Shown here in pieces: positions 32,404 to 41,291 of a stretch of DNA of 64,000 nucleotides. Source of the DNA: Streptomyces sp. CNH099. Its GTDB lineage: Bacteria > Actinomycetota > Actinomycetes > Streptomycetales > Streptomycetaceae. How positions within the stretch are numbered: position 1 is the first letter of the stretch; each line of letters starts with the position of its first letter. The stretch is from the NCBI GenBank assembly GCA_000514715.1, contig AZWL01000021.1:62124-126123 (forward strand). Reading direction: 5' to 3'. The position numbers and the translations under genes were made by a program. The notes beneath the pieces are model-generated. The model had not been told where the DNA came from. It searched no databases and worked only from the letters and a program-made list of their open reading frames with translations.

Positions 32404-35198
32404 CCGCGTCGATCGGGGCGGTGGTGCCCAGGCCGCCGTTGCCCGCGGGGCTCGTGGTCCGGATGGTGCTCGCGCTGCTCTGCGCGGGATACGCCACCGG
32501 TGCCGCCCTGGGCTGGGGCTCCCACCGAGTCGCCCTGATCATGGGGGACTTCGGGCTGAGCGCGGCGGCGTTCGCGGCCGCCTTCTCGTGTCTGTACTAC
32601 GCGCGTATCCGCCGGGGCCGGTTCCGGCCGGCCTGGCTCATGTTCGGCGTCTCGTCCGCCATGGCGGGCGTCGGCAACGGCGTCTGGGGCTGGTACGAGG
32701 TCGTGCTCCGGCGGCCCGTGCCCGAGGTGTCGACGGCGGACTTCTTCTTCCTGCTCTTCGCGCCGCCCGCGGTCATCGGCCTGCTGGTGCTCGCCCGCCG
32801 GCCGGTGACCAGGGCGGGCTGGATCTGCCTCGGCCTGGACACCTGGCTCATCGGCGGCTCGCTGCTGACCATCTCCTGGACCCTCGCCCTGGCGCACGCC
32901 GCGGGGGACGGCGACCCGGTGCCGCGGATGGCGCTGTCGCTGGCGTACCCGATGCTGGACATCGTGCTGGTGAGCATGGTGCTGGCGCTGCACTTCCGGC
33001 GCACCGCGGCGGGCCGTTCCGCGATCAACACCGCCATCGGCGCGCTGGTGCTCACGGTGCTGTGCGACGCGCTGTTCACCTCGCCGCTGCTGCAGGAGCA
33101 GTACCGCTCGGGGCAGTTGCTGGACGCGGGCTGGTTCGCCGGCTCGGTCCTGCTCGCGTACGCCCCCTGGGTCGGCAGGGCCGAGGAGGCGGAGCGCGGC
33201 CGGGAGGAGGGCGCCCGGCCCCTCGCCGGGCACATCGGAGCCCTCGCGCCGTATCTCGCCGCGGGCGTGTGCACGCTGGGGATCCTGTACAACCTGCTGG
33301 ACGGCCGCAGCGTGGACCGCGTGGTGCTGATGACGGCGTGCACGGTCGTGCTGGCACTCGTCGTGCGCCAGGCGATCATGCTGCTGGACAACATCAGCCT
33401 CACCCGGGAACTCGCCCACAAGGAGAACCACTTCCGCTCGCTCGTGCAGGGTTCGAGCGACGTCATCATGATCGCGGCGCCGTCCGGCGTGCTGCGCTAC
33501 GTCAGTCCCGCGGCCCTCGGGGTCTACGGCACGGACCCGGAGGAACTGGAGGGCTGCGAGCTGGCCGGGCTCATCCACCCCGACGACCTGGGGCGGGTGC
33601 TGCACGAGGTGCGCCGGTTCCTGTCGGCGCCGCCCGGCGGGGCGCGCTCGATCCGCATCGAGTGCCGCTTCCGGGCCGGCCGGGGCCGCCGCGGCGGGTT
33701 CGGCGAGGACGGCTGGCTGAACGTGGAGTCGACGGTCAACCGGCACCACAACGGCCTGATCTTCAACTCCCGGGACGTCACCGAGCGCGTGCGGCTCCAG
33801 GCGCAGCTGCAGCACAGCGCCTCGCACGACGCGCTCACCGACCTGCCGAACCGGGCGCTGTTCACCGAGCGCGTCGGTCACGCGCTGGGCGGCCGGCGGG
33901 CCGGCGACGCGAACGCGGCCGTGCTCTTCATCGACCTCGACGGCTTCAAGGCGGTCAACGACACCGTCGGCCACGCCGCCGGCGACGAGCTGCTCATCCA
34001 GGCCGGCCGCCGGCTGCAGGAGTCGATCCGCTCCGGGGACTCGGCGGCCCGGCTCGGCGGCGACGAGTTCGCGGTGCTGCTCGTGGGCGGTGCGGCGGGC
34101 GAGGGCCGGGCGGACGGCGTCGGACGGGAGCGGCGCACCCGGGAGGTCGCCGACCGGCTGCGGGTGCGCCTGTCCGAGCCGTACACCGCGGGCGGCGTCG
34201 AGGTGCGGGTCGCGGCCAGCATCGGCGTGGCCTTCGCCGAGCCCGGCAGCACGCCCGCGGAGCTGATGCGCAACGCCGACCTGGCGATGTACCGCGCCAA
34301 GCAGGCCGGCAAGGCGCGCGTCGAGCTGTACGCGCCGCAGATGCAGGCCGAGGTGGTGCGCCGCATAGAGCTGGCGAACCGGCTGCGGTCCGCGCTGGAC
34401 GACGGGCAGTTCACGCTCGTGCACCAGCCGGTGGTCGAGCTGTCGAGCGGACGGCTGGCGGCGCTCTCGGCGCAGCCGCGCTGGCGCTCGGCGCAGGGCG
34501 TCGTGCACACACCGGCCGAGTTCATGCAGGGCCCGCCGGACACCGGCGGCCGCGGCGGCGGGCAGGACCGGGCCCACGCCGCGGAGCTGGCGCGGTGGCT
34601 GCTGGAGGCGACGGTCGAGCAGGCCGCCGAGCGGTACGAGGCGGGCATCGGCATCCCGGTGACCGTCCGGCTGTCGGCCGCTCGGCTCACCGACCGGAGG
34701 ATGTCCCCGCAGCTGGTCGAGGCCCTGCTGGTACGGCACGGGCTGCCGGCCGGCGCGCTGACCGTCGAGGTCGCCGACAGCGACGCCCGGGCCGGCATGG
34801 ACGAGCTGGAGCGGCGGCTGGTGGCGCTGCGCCGCCTCGGCGTGCGCATCGCGCTCGACGGCTTCGGCAGCGGGCACGCCGCCATCGCCGCGCTGCGCCG
34901 GCTGCCGGTGGACGTGCTCAAGCTGGACCGGGGCCTGGTCGACGGCCTGGCCGAGTCGCCCCGGCTGCGCGCCATCGCGGCCGGGATGATCGGCATCGCC
35001 GGCGAGCTGGGCCTGGACTCGGCGGCCGAGGGGGTCGACCTGCCCGAGCAGGCCGAGGTGCTGCGTGCGCTGGGCTGCCGGCACGCGCAGGGCATGGCCT
35101 ACTGCGAACCACTGGAGGAGGAGCGGGTACGGGACGCGCTGGCCCTGGGAGCGTTCGCGCTGCCGGAGGAGGACGCTTCGGCCATTGCGCTCACATAG
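32400..35198 (+). CDS. Membrane PAS-GGDEF protein with degenerate EAL domain
   Basis: 932 aa. The N-terminal 320 residues hold about ten hydrophobic helices. A PAS domain (FRSLVQGSSDVIMIAAPSG) and a GGDEF domain with intact ARLGGDEFAVLL follow, so it is a likely diguanylate cyclase. The EAL domain is degenerate: the EAL signature is replaced by AALSAQPRW, the DDFGTG loop reads LDGFGSGHAA, and the QG motif reads HAQGMAY. Phosphodiesterase activity is therefore unlikely, and the domain may sense c-di-GMP. GTG 32400 has GGGGGGC just upstream. The position before ilvB fits a BldD-regulated cdg gene known in streptomycetes, but I do not assign a symbol. Confidence 0.88.
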   Translation: MTASIGAVVPRPPLPAGLVVRMVLALLCAGYATGAALGWGSHRVALIMGDFGLSAAAFAAAFSCLYYARIRRGRFRPAWLMFGVSSAMAGVGNGVWGWYEVVLRRPVPEVSTADFFFLLFAPPAVIGLLVLARRPVTRAGWICLGLDTWLIGGSLLTISWTLALAHAAGDGDPVPRMALSLAYPMLDIVLVSMVLALHFRRTAAGRSAINTAIGALVLTVLCDALFTSPLLQEQYRSGQLLDAGWFAGSVLLAYAPWVGRAEEAERGREEGARPLAGHIGALAPYLAAGVCTLGILYNLLDGRSVDRVVLMTACTVVLALVVRQAIMLLDNISLTRELAHKENHFRSLVQGSSDVIMIAAPSGVLRYVSPAALGVYGTDPEELEGCELAGLIHPDDLGRVLHEVRRFLSAPPGGARSIRIECRFRAGRGRRGGFGEDGWLNVESTVNRHHNGLIFNSRDVTERVRLQAQLQHSASHDALTDLPNRALFTERVGHALGGRRAGDANAAVLFIDLDGFKAVNDTVGHAAGDELLIQAGRRLQESIRSGDSAARLGGDEFAVLLVGGAAGEGRADGVGRERRTREVADRLRVRLSEPYTAGGVEVRVAASIGVAFAEPGSTPAELMRNADLAMYRAKQAGKARVELYAPQMQAEVVRRIELANRLRSALDDGQFTLVHQPVVELSSGRLAALSAQPRWRSAQGVVHTPAEFMQGPPDTGGRGGGQDRAHAAELARWLLEATVEQAAERYEAGIGIPVTVRLSAARLTDRRMSPQLVEALLVRHGLPAGALTVEVADSDARAGMDELERRLVALRRLGVRIALDGFGSGHAAIAALRRLPVDVLKLDRGLVDGLAESPRLRAIAAGMIGIAGELGLDSAAEGVDLPEQAEVLRALGCRHAQGMAYCEPLEEERVRDALALGAFALPEEDASAIALT

Positions 35199-35219
35199 TG
35201 AGACCCGGGTCCCACGAAC

Positions 35220-35248
35220 TTGACACCCCGGCGGGCCGGGGGCAAGGT
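35220..35248 (+). promoter_or_regulatory. Promoter of the ilvB operon
   Basis: TTGACA (35220-35225), a 17-base spacer and CAAGGT (35243-35248). Seven bases later stands the ATG of the leader peptide, so that transcript is probably leaderless. Confidence 0.65.
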
Positions 35249-35255
35249 CAGGTCC

Positions 35256-35297
35256 ATGCGCACCCGAATTCTCGTACTTGGACAGCGCGTCGGCTGA
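35256..35297 (+). CDS. ilvB leader peptide
   Basis: The 13-residue peptide MRTRILVLGQRVG contains consecutive Ile-Leu-Val-Leu codons, then a further Val. It precedes an intrinsic terminator, as in branched-chain amino acid attenuators: ribosome stalling at scarce charged tRNA would favour read-through into ilvB. Confidence 0.8.
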   Translation: MRTRILVLGQRVG

Positions 35298-35366
35298 AGC
35301 GGACCCCGACTCCCGGACCGCGCCGACGCGCTCCCCTCGCTTGCCATCCGGCACGAGGGGTTTTTT
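35284..35366 (+). terminator. Attenuator of the ilvB operon
   Basis: The end of the leader peptide (35284-35294, AGCGCGTCGGC) pairs perfectly over 11 bp with 35322-35332. Immediately after comes an intrinsic terminator: CCCCTCG (35333-35339) with CGAGGGG (35354-35360), an inner TGCC/GGCA stem, and six T (35361-35366). A ribosome paused on the Ile-Leu-Val codons would block the first stem and change the folding of the second. Confidence 0.8.
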
Positions 35367-35426
35367 GTTGCTCGAACCCGCTGCCACCCCGACCCTCGCA
35401 CCACTCGAAGACGAGAAGAGAAACCG

Positions 35427-37385
35427 ATGACCGAGCAGGCTCCCCCGCGGAGTGAGCCCCACCCGCAGCCACCGCGGGCCCGCAGCGGGGGACAGTCCCG
35501 CGGCCCGGGGCACACCCCAGCAGACAAGACCGTGACGGGCGCGCAGTCCCTCATCTTCGCCCTGGAGGCCGTGGGCGCGGACACGGTGTTCGGCATTCCG
35601 GGCGGGACCATCCTCCCCGCGTACGACCCGCTGATGGACTCCACCAAGGTCCGGCACGTCCTCGTCCGCCACGAGCAGGGCGCGGGGCACGCCGCCACCG
35701 GGTACGCGCAGGCCACCGGCAAGGTCGGCGTCTGCATGGCCACCTCGGGCCCGGGCGCGACCAACCTCGTCACGCCCATCGCCGACGCGCACATGGACTC
35801 CGTCCCGCTGGTGGCGATCACCGGCCAGGTGGTCGTCAAGTCGATCGGCACGGACGCCTTCCAGGAGGCGGACATCTGCGGTATCACCATGCCGATCACG
35901 AAGCACAACTTCCTGGTCACGGACCCCGCGGACATCCCGCGGGTGATCTCCGAGGCCTTCCACATCGCCTCCACCGGCCGCCCGGGCCCGGTGCTGGTCG
36001 ACATCGCCAAGGACACGCTCCAGGCCCGTACGGTCTTCAGCTGGCCGCCGCGCCACGAGCTGCCCGGCTACCGCCCGGTGACCAAGCCGCACGCCAAGCA
36101 GATCCGCGAGGCCGCCCGGCTGATCGGCGCCGCCCGGCGCCCGGTGCTGTACGTCGGCGGCGGCGTCCTCAAGGCCCGGGCCACCGCCGAGCTGAAGGTG
36201 CTCGCGGAGCTGACCGGCGCCCCGGTCGTCACCACCCTGATGGGCCTCGGCGCCTTCCCCGACACCCACCCGCAGCACCTGGGCATGCCGGGCATGCACG
36301 GCACGGTGGCCGCCGTCACCTCGCTGCAGAAGGCCGACCTGATCGTGGCGCTCGGCGCCCGGTTCGACGACCGGGTGACCGGCAGGCTCGACACCTTCGC
36401 GCCGTCCGCGAAGATCGTGCACGCCGACATCGACCCCGCGGAGATCGGCAAGAACCGCGAGGCCGACGTGCCGATCGTCGGCGACGCCCGCGAGGTCATC
36501 GCCGACCTGATCGTGGCGGTCCAGGGCGAGCAGGAGCAGGGCGGGCCGGAGACGGCCGGCACGGCGCGGTACGCGGAGTGGTGGCAGCAGCTGAACCGCT
36601 GGCGCGAGACGTACCCGCTGGGCTACGACCTGCCCTCCGACGGCACGCTGTCGCCGCAGCAGGTGATCCAGCGCATCGGCGAGCTGGCCCCGGAGAACAC
36701 GGTCTACGTCGCGGGCGTCGGCCAGCACCAGATGTGGGCGGCCCACTACATCGACTACGACAAGCCCCGCACCTGGCTCAACTCCGGGGGCGCCGGGACC
36801 ATGGGCTACGCGGTCCCGGCCGCCATGGGCGCCAAGGCCGGCGCGCCGGACGCGACGGTCTGGGCCGTCGACGGCGACGGCTGCTTCCAGATGACCAACC
36901 AGGAGCTGGTCACCTGTGCGCTGAACGGCATCCCGATCAAGGTCGCGATCATCAACAACGGCGCGCTCGGCATGGTCCGCCAGTGGCAGACCCTCTTCTA
37001 CAACCGGCGCTACTCCAACACCGTGCTGCACTCCGGCCCCAACGGCAACGGTGACGCAAACGGCAACGGCAACGGCAACGGCAACGGCGGCGAGGCCGCC
37101 GGGACCGCCGAGGAACTGGCCCGCCAGGCCGCCGGCACCCGCTGCCCGGACTTCGTCAAGCTGGCCGAGGCCATGGGCTGCGTCGGCATCCGCTGCGACG
37201 ACCCCGAGCAGCTCGACGCCGTCATCGAGAAGGCCAACTCCATCAACGACCGCCCCGTCGTCGTGGACTTCATCGTCCACGAGGACGCGATGGTCTGGCC
37301 GATGGTCGCGGCCGGCACCTCCAACGACGAGATCATGGCCGCGCGCGACGTCCGCCCCGACTTCGGCGACGGCGAAGACGACTGA
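35427..37385 (+). CDS. ilvB: Acetolactate synthase large subunit
   Basis: This thiamine-diphosphate enzyme makes acetolactate and acetohydroxybutyrate, the first common step to Val, Leu and Ile. 652 aa. RHEQGAGHAATGYA holds the catalytic glutamate; VDGDGCFQMTNQEL with IINNG is the cofactor/Mg motif. The N-terminus has a 30-residue Pro/Arg-rich extension. Near residues 538-570 an Asn-Gly repeat followed by an Ala/Glu helix is inserted between the HSGP and TRCPDFVKLAEAMG blocks, making the protein longer than usual. ilvN follows after 39 bases, and expression is under the upstream attenuator. Confidence 0.96.
   Translation: MTEQAPPRSEPHPQPPRARSGGQSRGPGHTPADKTVTGAQSLIFALEAVGADTVFGIPGGTILPAYDPLMDSTKVRHVLVRHEQGAGHAATGYAQATGKVGVCMATSGPGATNLVTPIADAHMDSVPLVAITGQVVVKSIGTDAFQEADICGITMPITKHNFLVTDPADIPRVISEAFHIASTGRPGPVLVDIAKDTLQARTVFSWPPRHELPGYRPVTKPHAKQIREAARLIGAARRPVLYVGGGVLKARATAELKVLAELTGAPVVTTLMGLGAFPDTHPQHLGMPGMHGTVAAVTSLQKADLIVALGARFDDRVTGRLDTFAPSAKIVHADIDPAEIGKNREADVPIVGDAREVIADLIVAVQGEQEQGGPETAGTARYAEWWQQLNRWRETYPLGYDLPSDGTLSPQQVIQRIGELAPENTVYVAGVGQHQMWAAHYIDYDKPRTWLNSGGAGTMGYAVPAAMGAKAGAPDATVWAVDGDGCFQMTNQELVTCALNGIPIKVAIINNGALGMVRQWQTLFYNRRYSNTVLHSGPNGNGDANGNGNGNGNGGEAAGTAEELARQAAGTRCPDFVKLAEAMGCVGIRCDDPEQLDAVIEKANSINDRPVVVDFIVHEDAMVWPMVAAGTSNDEIMAARDVRPDFGDGEDD
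37041..37087 (+). repeat. Hexanucleotide repeat (AACGGC) inside ilvB
   Basis: Repeats of AACGGC, interrupted once by GGTGACGCA, encode alternating Asn-Gly (about residues 539-554). The unit is in frame, so slippage changes only the length of a surface loop. Confidence 0.8.
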
Positions 37386-37424
37386 GGCGGGAACCCGGAG
37401 AAGAAGCAGAGAAGAGACGAAGAC

Positions 37425-37949
37425 ATGTCCAAGCACACGCTCTCGGTCCTGGTGGAGAACAAGCCGGGCACCCTGGCCAGGATCTCCGCGATGTTCTTCC
37501 GCCGCGGCTTCAACATCGACTCCCTCGCCGTCGGCACCACCGAGCACCCGGACATCTCCCGGATGACGATCGTGGTGAACGTCGAGGACCAGCCGCTGGA
37601 GCAGGTCACCAAGCAGCTCAACAAGCTCGTCAACGTGCTGAAGATCGTCGAGCTGGAGCCGGGCTCCGCGGTCCAGCGCGAACTCGTTCTGGTGAAGGTG
37701 CGCGCCGACAACGACACCCGCTCCCAGGTCGTGGAGATCGTCCAGCTGTTCCGCGCCAAGACCGTGGACGTCTCTCCGGAGGCCGTCACGATCGAGGCCA
37801 CCGGCAGCGGCGAGAAGCTGGAGGCGATGCTGAAGATGCTGGAGCCGTACGGCATCAAGGAGCTGGTCCAGTCCGGCACCATCGCCATCGGCCGCGGCGC
37901 CCGCTCGATCACGGACCGCTCGCTGCGCGCCCTGGACCGGACGGCGTAG
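37425..37949 (+). CDS. ilvN: Acetolactate synthase small (regulatory) subunit
   Basis: 174 aa. The N-terminal ACT domain (TLSVLVENKPGTLARISAMFFRRGFNIDSLAVG) binds valine for feedback inhibition, and a C-terminal ALS-associated domain follows. It forms the holoenzyme with IlvB, just upstream. The ATG at 37425 is preceded by a GAGAAG/GAGACG purine stretch. The length is normal. Confidence 0.97.
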   Translation: MSKHTLSVLVENKPGTLARISAMFFRRGFNIDSLAVGTTEHPDISRMTIVVNVEDQPLEQVTKQLNKLVNVLKIVELEPGSAVQRELVLVKVRADNDTRSQVVEIVQLFRAKTVDVSPEAVTIEATGSGEKLEAMLKMLEPYGIKELVQSGTIAIGRGARSITDRSLRALDRTA

Positions 37950-38230
37950 GGCCTCCGGCCCGGGCGGCGGGGTGCGACCGCGCGGCGCACCTCCGGCGCG
38001 GGCGGAGCGCCTTCGGCGCAGGCCGGGAGGCGGCGCCGGGGCCGCCGCTCCCCGCAGAGCGGGAGGCCGCCGCTGCCTGCGGCCCGGCGCAGGCCGCGGC
38101 GCCGGGCCGCCGGGCCGCCTCGGTCGTGTCGACACCCGTCCCTGCCAACCGTCGTTAACAACCCCCGACGACCCCCCGCCGCACCAGACGTACGGTGGGC
38201 CCACCCGCAACACCCCTAGGAGAGACTCCC
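37950..38230 (+). promoter_or_regulatory. ilvN-ilvC spacer with a probable ilvC promoter
   Basis: 281 bp. The first 200 are extremely GC-rich with many overlapping short inverted repeats (GGCCGCC/GGCGGCC type) and no gene. Near the end is TACGGT (38191-38196), a likely -10, and then the ilvC ribosome site AGGAGAG (38217-38223). Confidence 0.4.
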
Positions 38231-39229
38231 GTGGCCGAGCTGTTCTACGACGACGACGCCGACCTGTCCATCATCCAGGGCCGCAAGGTCGCGGTCCTCG
38301 GCTACGGCAGCCAGGGCCACGCCCACGCGCTGTCGCTGCGCGACTCCGGCGTGGACGTCCGCGTCGGCCTGCACGAGGGCTCCAAGTCCCGGGCGAAGGC
38401 CGAGGAGCAGGGCCTGCGCGTGGTCACCCCCGCCGAGGCCGCCGCCGAGGCGGACGTGATCATGATGCTGGTGCCGGACCCGGTCCAGGGCCGGGTCTAC
38501 GAGGAGTCCGTGAAGGACAACCTCAAGGACGGCGACGCGCTCTTCTTCGGCCACGGCCTCAACATCCGCTACGGGTTCGTGAAGCCGCCCGCGAACGTCG
38601 ACGTGTGCATGGTCGCCCCGAAGGGCCCGGGCCACCTGGTCCGCCGCCAGTTCGAGGAGGGCCGCGGCGTGCCGTGCATCGCGGCCGTCGAGCAGGACGC
38701 CAGCGGCAACGGGTTCGCGCTGGCCCTGTCGTACGCGAAGGCCATCGGCGGCACCCGCGCCGGCGTCATCAAGACCACCTTCACCGAGGAGGCCGAGACC
38801 GACCTCTTCGGCGAGCAGGCCGTGCTCTGCGGCGGCACCGCCGCGCTGGTGAAGGCGGGCTTCGAGACCCTGGTCGAGGCCGGCTACCAGCCGGAGATCG
38901 CGTACTTCGAGTGCCTGCACGAGCTGAAGCTCATCGTGGACCTCATGTACGAGGGCGGCCTGTCGAAGATGCGCTGGTCGGTCTCGGAGACCGCCGAGTG
39001 GGGCGACTACGTCTCCGGCCCGCGGATCATCAACGACGGCACCAAGGCCGAGATGAAGAAGATCCTCGGCGAGATCCAGGACGGCTCGTTCGCCAAGGAG
39101 TGGATGGCCGAGTACCACAACGGCCTGCCGCGCTACAACGAGTACAAGAAGCAGGACGGCGACCACCTCATCGAGACCACAGGCAAGGAGCTGCGGAAGC
39201 TCATGAGCTGGGTCGACGACCAGGACTGA
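38231..39229 (+). CDS. ilvC: Ketol-acid reductoisomerase
   Basis: This NADPH- and Mg-dependent enzyme converts acetolactate or acetohydroxybutyrate to the dihydroxy acids. 332 aa, class I length. The Rossmann motif is VLGYGSQGHAHALSLRDSG (about residues 24-42). The C-terminal knotted domain has ECLHELKLIVDLMYEGG and SETAEWGDYVSGPRI, which supply Mg ligands. GTG 38231 has AGGAGAG seven bases upstream; the frame is open 12 codons earlier without a site. It probably has its own promoter besides read-through from ilvBN. Confidence 0.97.
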   Translation: MAELFYDDDADLSIIQGRKVAVLGYGSQGHAHALSLRDSGVDVRVGLHEGSKSRAKAEEQGLRVVTPAEAAAEADVIMMLVPDPVQGRVYEESVKDNLKDGDALFFGHGLNIRYGFVKPPANVDVCMVAPKGPGHLVRRQFEEGRGVPCIAAVEQDASGNGFALALSYAKAIGGTRAGVIKTTFTEEAETDLFGEQAVLCGGTAALVKAGFETLVEAGYQPEIAYFECLHELKLIVDLMYEGGLSKMRWSVSETAEWGDYVSGPRIINDGTKAEMKKILGEIQDGSFAKEWMAEYHNGLPRYNEYKKQDGDHLIETTGKELRKLMSWVDDQD

Positions 39230-39444
39230 GCGGACGCGGTCCCTCGAACGGGCGGTGGCCGGGCGCAGCGGCGCCCGGCCGCCGCCCGGCGCCACTACAC
39301 TCTTCGTACATCGCGCGTCAGGCTCACAGCGTCGTGTGTCCTTCAAACGCGGCAGCACGCGTCTGTCCGGGCGGACCGGCGCGGCACCCCTCCACCTGCG
39401 GCCGTCGGGACGGCCGTCCCGCACAGGAATCCAGTGAGGACCAC
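39230..39444 (+). other. ilvC-serA spacer
   Basis: 215 bp. It holds a less GC-rich stretch (CACTACACTCTTCGTACATCG) likely to contain the serA promoter, though I cannot fix -10 and -35. GAGGA (39436-39440) serves as ribosome site for serA. Confidence 0.4.
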
Positions 39445-41076
39445 GTGAGCACTGCCCCAGCATCCGGCGCCACCGCCCCCGCTGCCCCCATCAGGCCAGC
39501 CGTACTGATCGCCGAGGAGCTCTCGCCGGCCACCGTCGACGCCCTCGGCCCCGACTTCGACATCCGCCACTGCAACGGCGCCGACCGGGCCGAGCTGCTC
39601 GCGGCCATCGCCGACGTGGACGCGGTCCTGATCCGCAGCGCCACCAAGATCGACGCCGAGGCCGTCGCCGCCGCGCGGCGGCTGAAGGTCGTCGCCCGCG
39701 CGGGCGTCGGCCTCGACAACGTCGACGTGCCCGCCGCCACCAAGGCCGGCGTGATGGTCGTCAACGCGCCGACATCCAACATCGTCACCGCCGCCGAGCT
39801 GGCCTGCGGCCTGATCATCGCCAGCGCCCGCAACATCCCGCAGGCCAACGCCGCGCTGAAGGCCGGCGAGTGGAAGCGCTCGAAGTACACCGGCGTGGAG
39901 CTGAACGAGAAGGTCCTCGGCGTCGTCGGCCTCGGCCGCATCGGGGTGCTCGTCGCGCAGCGCATGGCGGCGTTCGGCATGCGGGTGGTGGCGTACGACC
40001 CGTACGTGCAGGCGGCGCGCGCCGCGCAGATGGGCGTCAAGCTCGTCTCGCTGGACGAGCTGCTGGAGACCTCCGACTTCATCACCGTCCACCTGCCGAA
40101 GACCCCGGAGACCCTGGGCCTCATCGGCGACGAGGCGCTGCAGAAGGTCAAGCCGTCCGTCCGCATCGTCAACGCCGCCCGCGGCGGCATCGTCGACGAG
40201 GAGGCGCTGACCGCGGCGCTGAAGGAGGGCCGGGTCGCGGGCGCGGGCCTCGACGTCTACGCCACCGAGCCCTGCACGGACTCGCCGCTGTTCCAGTTCG
40301 ACAGCGTCGTCGCCACCCCGCACCTCGGCGCCTCCACCGGCGAGGCGCAGGAGAAGGCGGGCATCTCGGTGGCCCGCTCGGTGCGCCTCGCGCTCGCCGG
40401 CGAGCTGGTGCCGGACGCGGTCAACGTCCAGGGCGGCGTCATCGCCGAGGACGTCCGCCCCGGGCTGCCGCTGGCGGAGAAGCTGGGCCGGATCTTCACG
40501 GCGCTGGCCGGCGAGGTCGCGGTCCGCCTCGACGTGGAGGTGTGCGGCGAGATCACGCAGCACGACGTGAAGGTGCTGGAGCTGTCCGCGCTCAAGGGCG
40601 TCTTCGAGGACGTCGTCGCCGAGACCGTGAGCTACGTGAACGCGCCGCTGTTCGCGCAGGAGCGCGGCGTCGAGGTGCGGCTGACCACCAGCTCGGAGTC
40701 CTCCGAGCACCGCAACGTCGTCACCGTGCGCGGCACGCTGGCCGGCGGCGAGGAGGTGTCGGTCGCCGGCACGCTCTCCGGGCCGAAGCACCAGCAGAAG
40801 ATCGTCGCGGTCGGCGAGCACGACGTGGACCTGGCGCTCGCCGACCACATGGCGTTCTTCCGCTACGGCGACCGCCCCGGCGTCGTCGGCACCATGGGCC
40901 GGATCCTGGGCGAGACGGGCATCAACATCGCCGGGATGCAGGTGTCGCGGGCCAAGGCCGGCGGCGAGGCGCTGGTGGCGCTGACGGTGGACGACACGAT
41001 CCCGCCGACCGTCGTGCAGGAGATCGCCGGCGAGATCGGCGCGGCCTCGGCGCGCGCGGTGAACCTCACCGAGTAG
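39445..41076 (+). CDS. serA: D-3-phosphoglycerate dehydrogenase
   Basis: First enzyme of serine synthesis. 543 aa, the long actinobacterial form: a substrate domain, a NAD domain with VGLGRIGVLVAQRM, catalytic R in NAARGGIVDEEAL, E in DVYATEP and H in TPHLGASTGEAQ, then an allosteric substrate-binding domain and a C-terminal ACT domain (FFRYGDRPGVVGTMGRILGE) for serine feedback. GTG 39445 starts after a GAGGA site; the frame is open far upstream by chance. It follows ilvC in the same orientation. Confidence 0.96.
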   Translation: MSTAPASGATAPAAPIRPAVLIAEELSPATVDALGPDFDIRHCNGADRAELLAAIADVDAVLIRSATKIDAEAVAAARRLKVVARAGVGLDNVDVPAATKAGVMVVNAPTSNIVTAAELACGLIIASARNIPQANAALKAGEWKRSKYTGVELNEKVLGVVGLGRIGVLVAQRMAAFGMRVVAYDPYVQAARAAQMGVKLVSLDELLETSDFITVHLPKTPETLGLIGDEALQKVKPSVRIVNAARGGIVDEEALTAALKEGRVAGAGLDVYATEPCTDSPLFQFDSVVATPHLGASTGEAQEKAGISVARSVRLALAGELVPDAVNVQGGVIAEDVRPGLPLAEKLGRIFTALAGEVAVRLDVEVCGEITQHDVKVLELSALKGVFEDVVAETVSYVNAPLFAQERGVEVRLTTSSESSEHRNVVTVRGTLAGGEEVSVAGTLSGPKHQQKIVAVGEHDVDLALADHMAFFRYGDRPGVVGTMGRILGETGINIAGMQVSRAKAGGEALVALTVDDTIPPTVVQEIAGEIGAASARAVNLTE

Positions 41077-41104
41077 CGGGCCGGGACCACACACCCGCGG
41101 GCTC

Positions 41105-41146
41105 CGGGCCCGGGCGGGCGGCAGCGACGCCGCCGGTCCGGGCCCG
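41105..41146 (+). terminator. serA terminator hairpin
   Basis: CGGGCCCGG (41105-41113) pairs with CCGGGCCCG (41138-41146), and an inner GGCGGC/GCCGCC stem extends it. The stem is strong and has no T run. Confidence 0.55.
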
Positions 41147-41225
41147 TTCGCGTGCCCGGACGGGGCGCGCGGCGGGATGCGGAGGATCTTCGGGCGGCCC
41201 CCTATCACTTCCCCCCAGATGGATG

Positions 41226-41269
41226 AAATCTCTCCGGTTCCCTTCTACGGTGCGGGTAAGTGGAGATTT
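41226..41269 (+). promoter_or_regulatory. tetR promoter with flanking inverted repeat
   Basis: AAATCTC (41226-41232) and GAGATTT (41263-41269) are inverted copies on either side of a TACGGT -10 (41246-41251). They are candidate operator halves for autoregulation by the TetR protein. GAGGAG (41281-41286) is the ribosome site. Confidence 0.4.
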
Positions 41270-41291
41270 TCCCTTCGGTTGAGGAGTGGCC

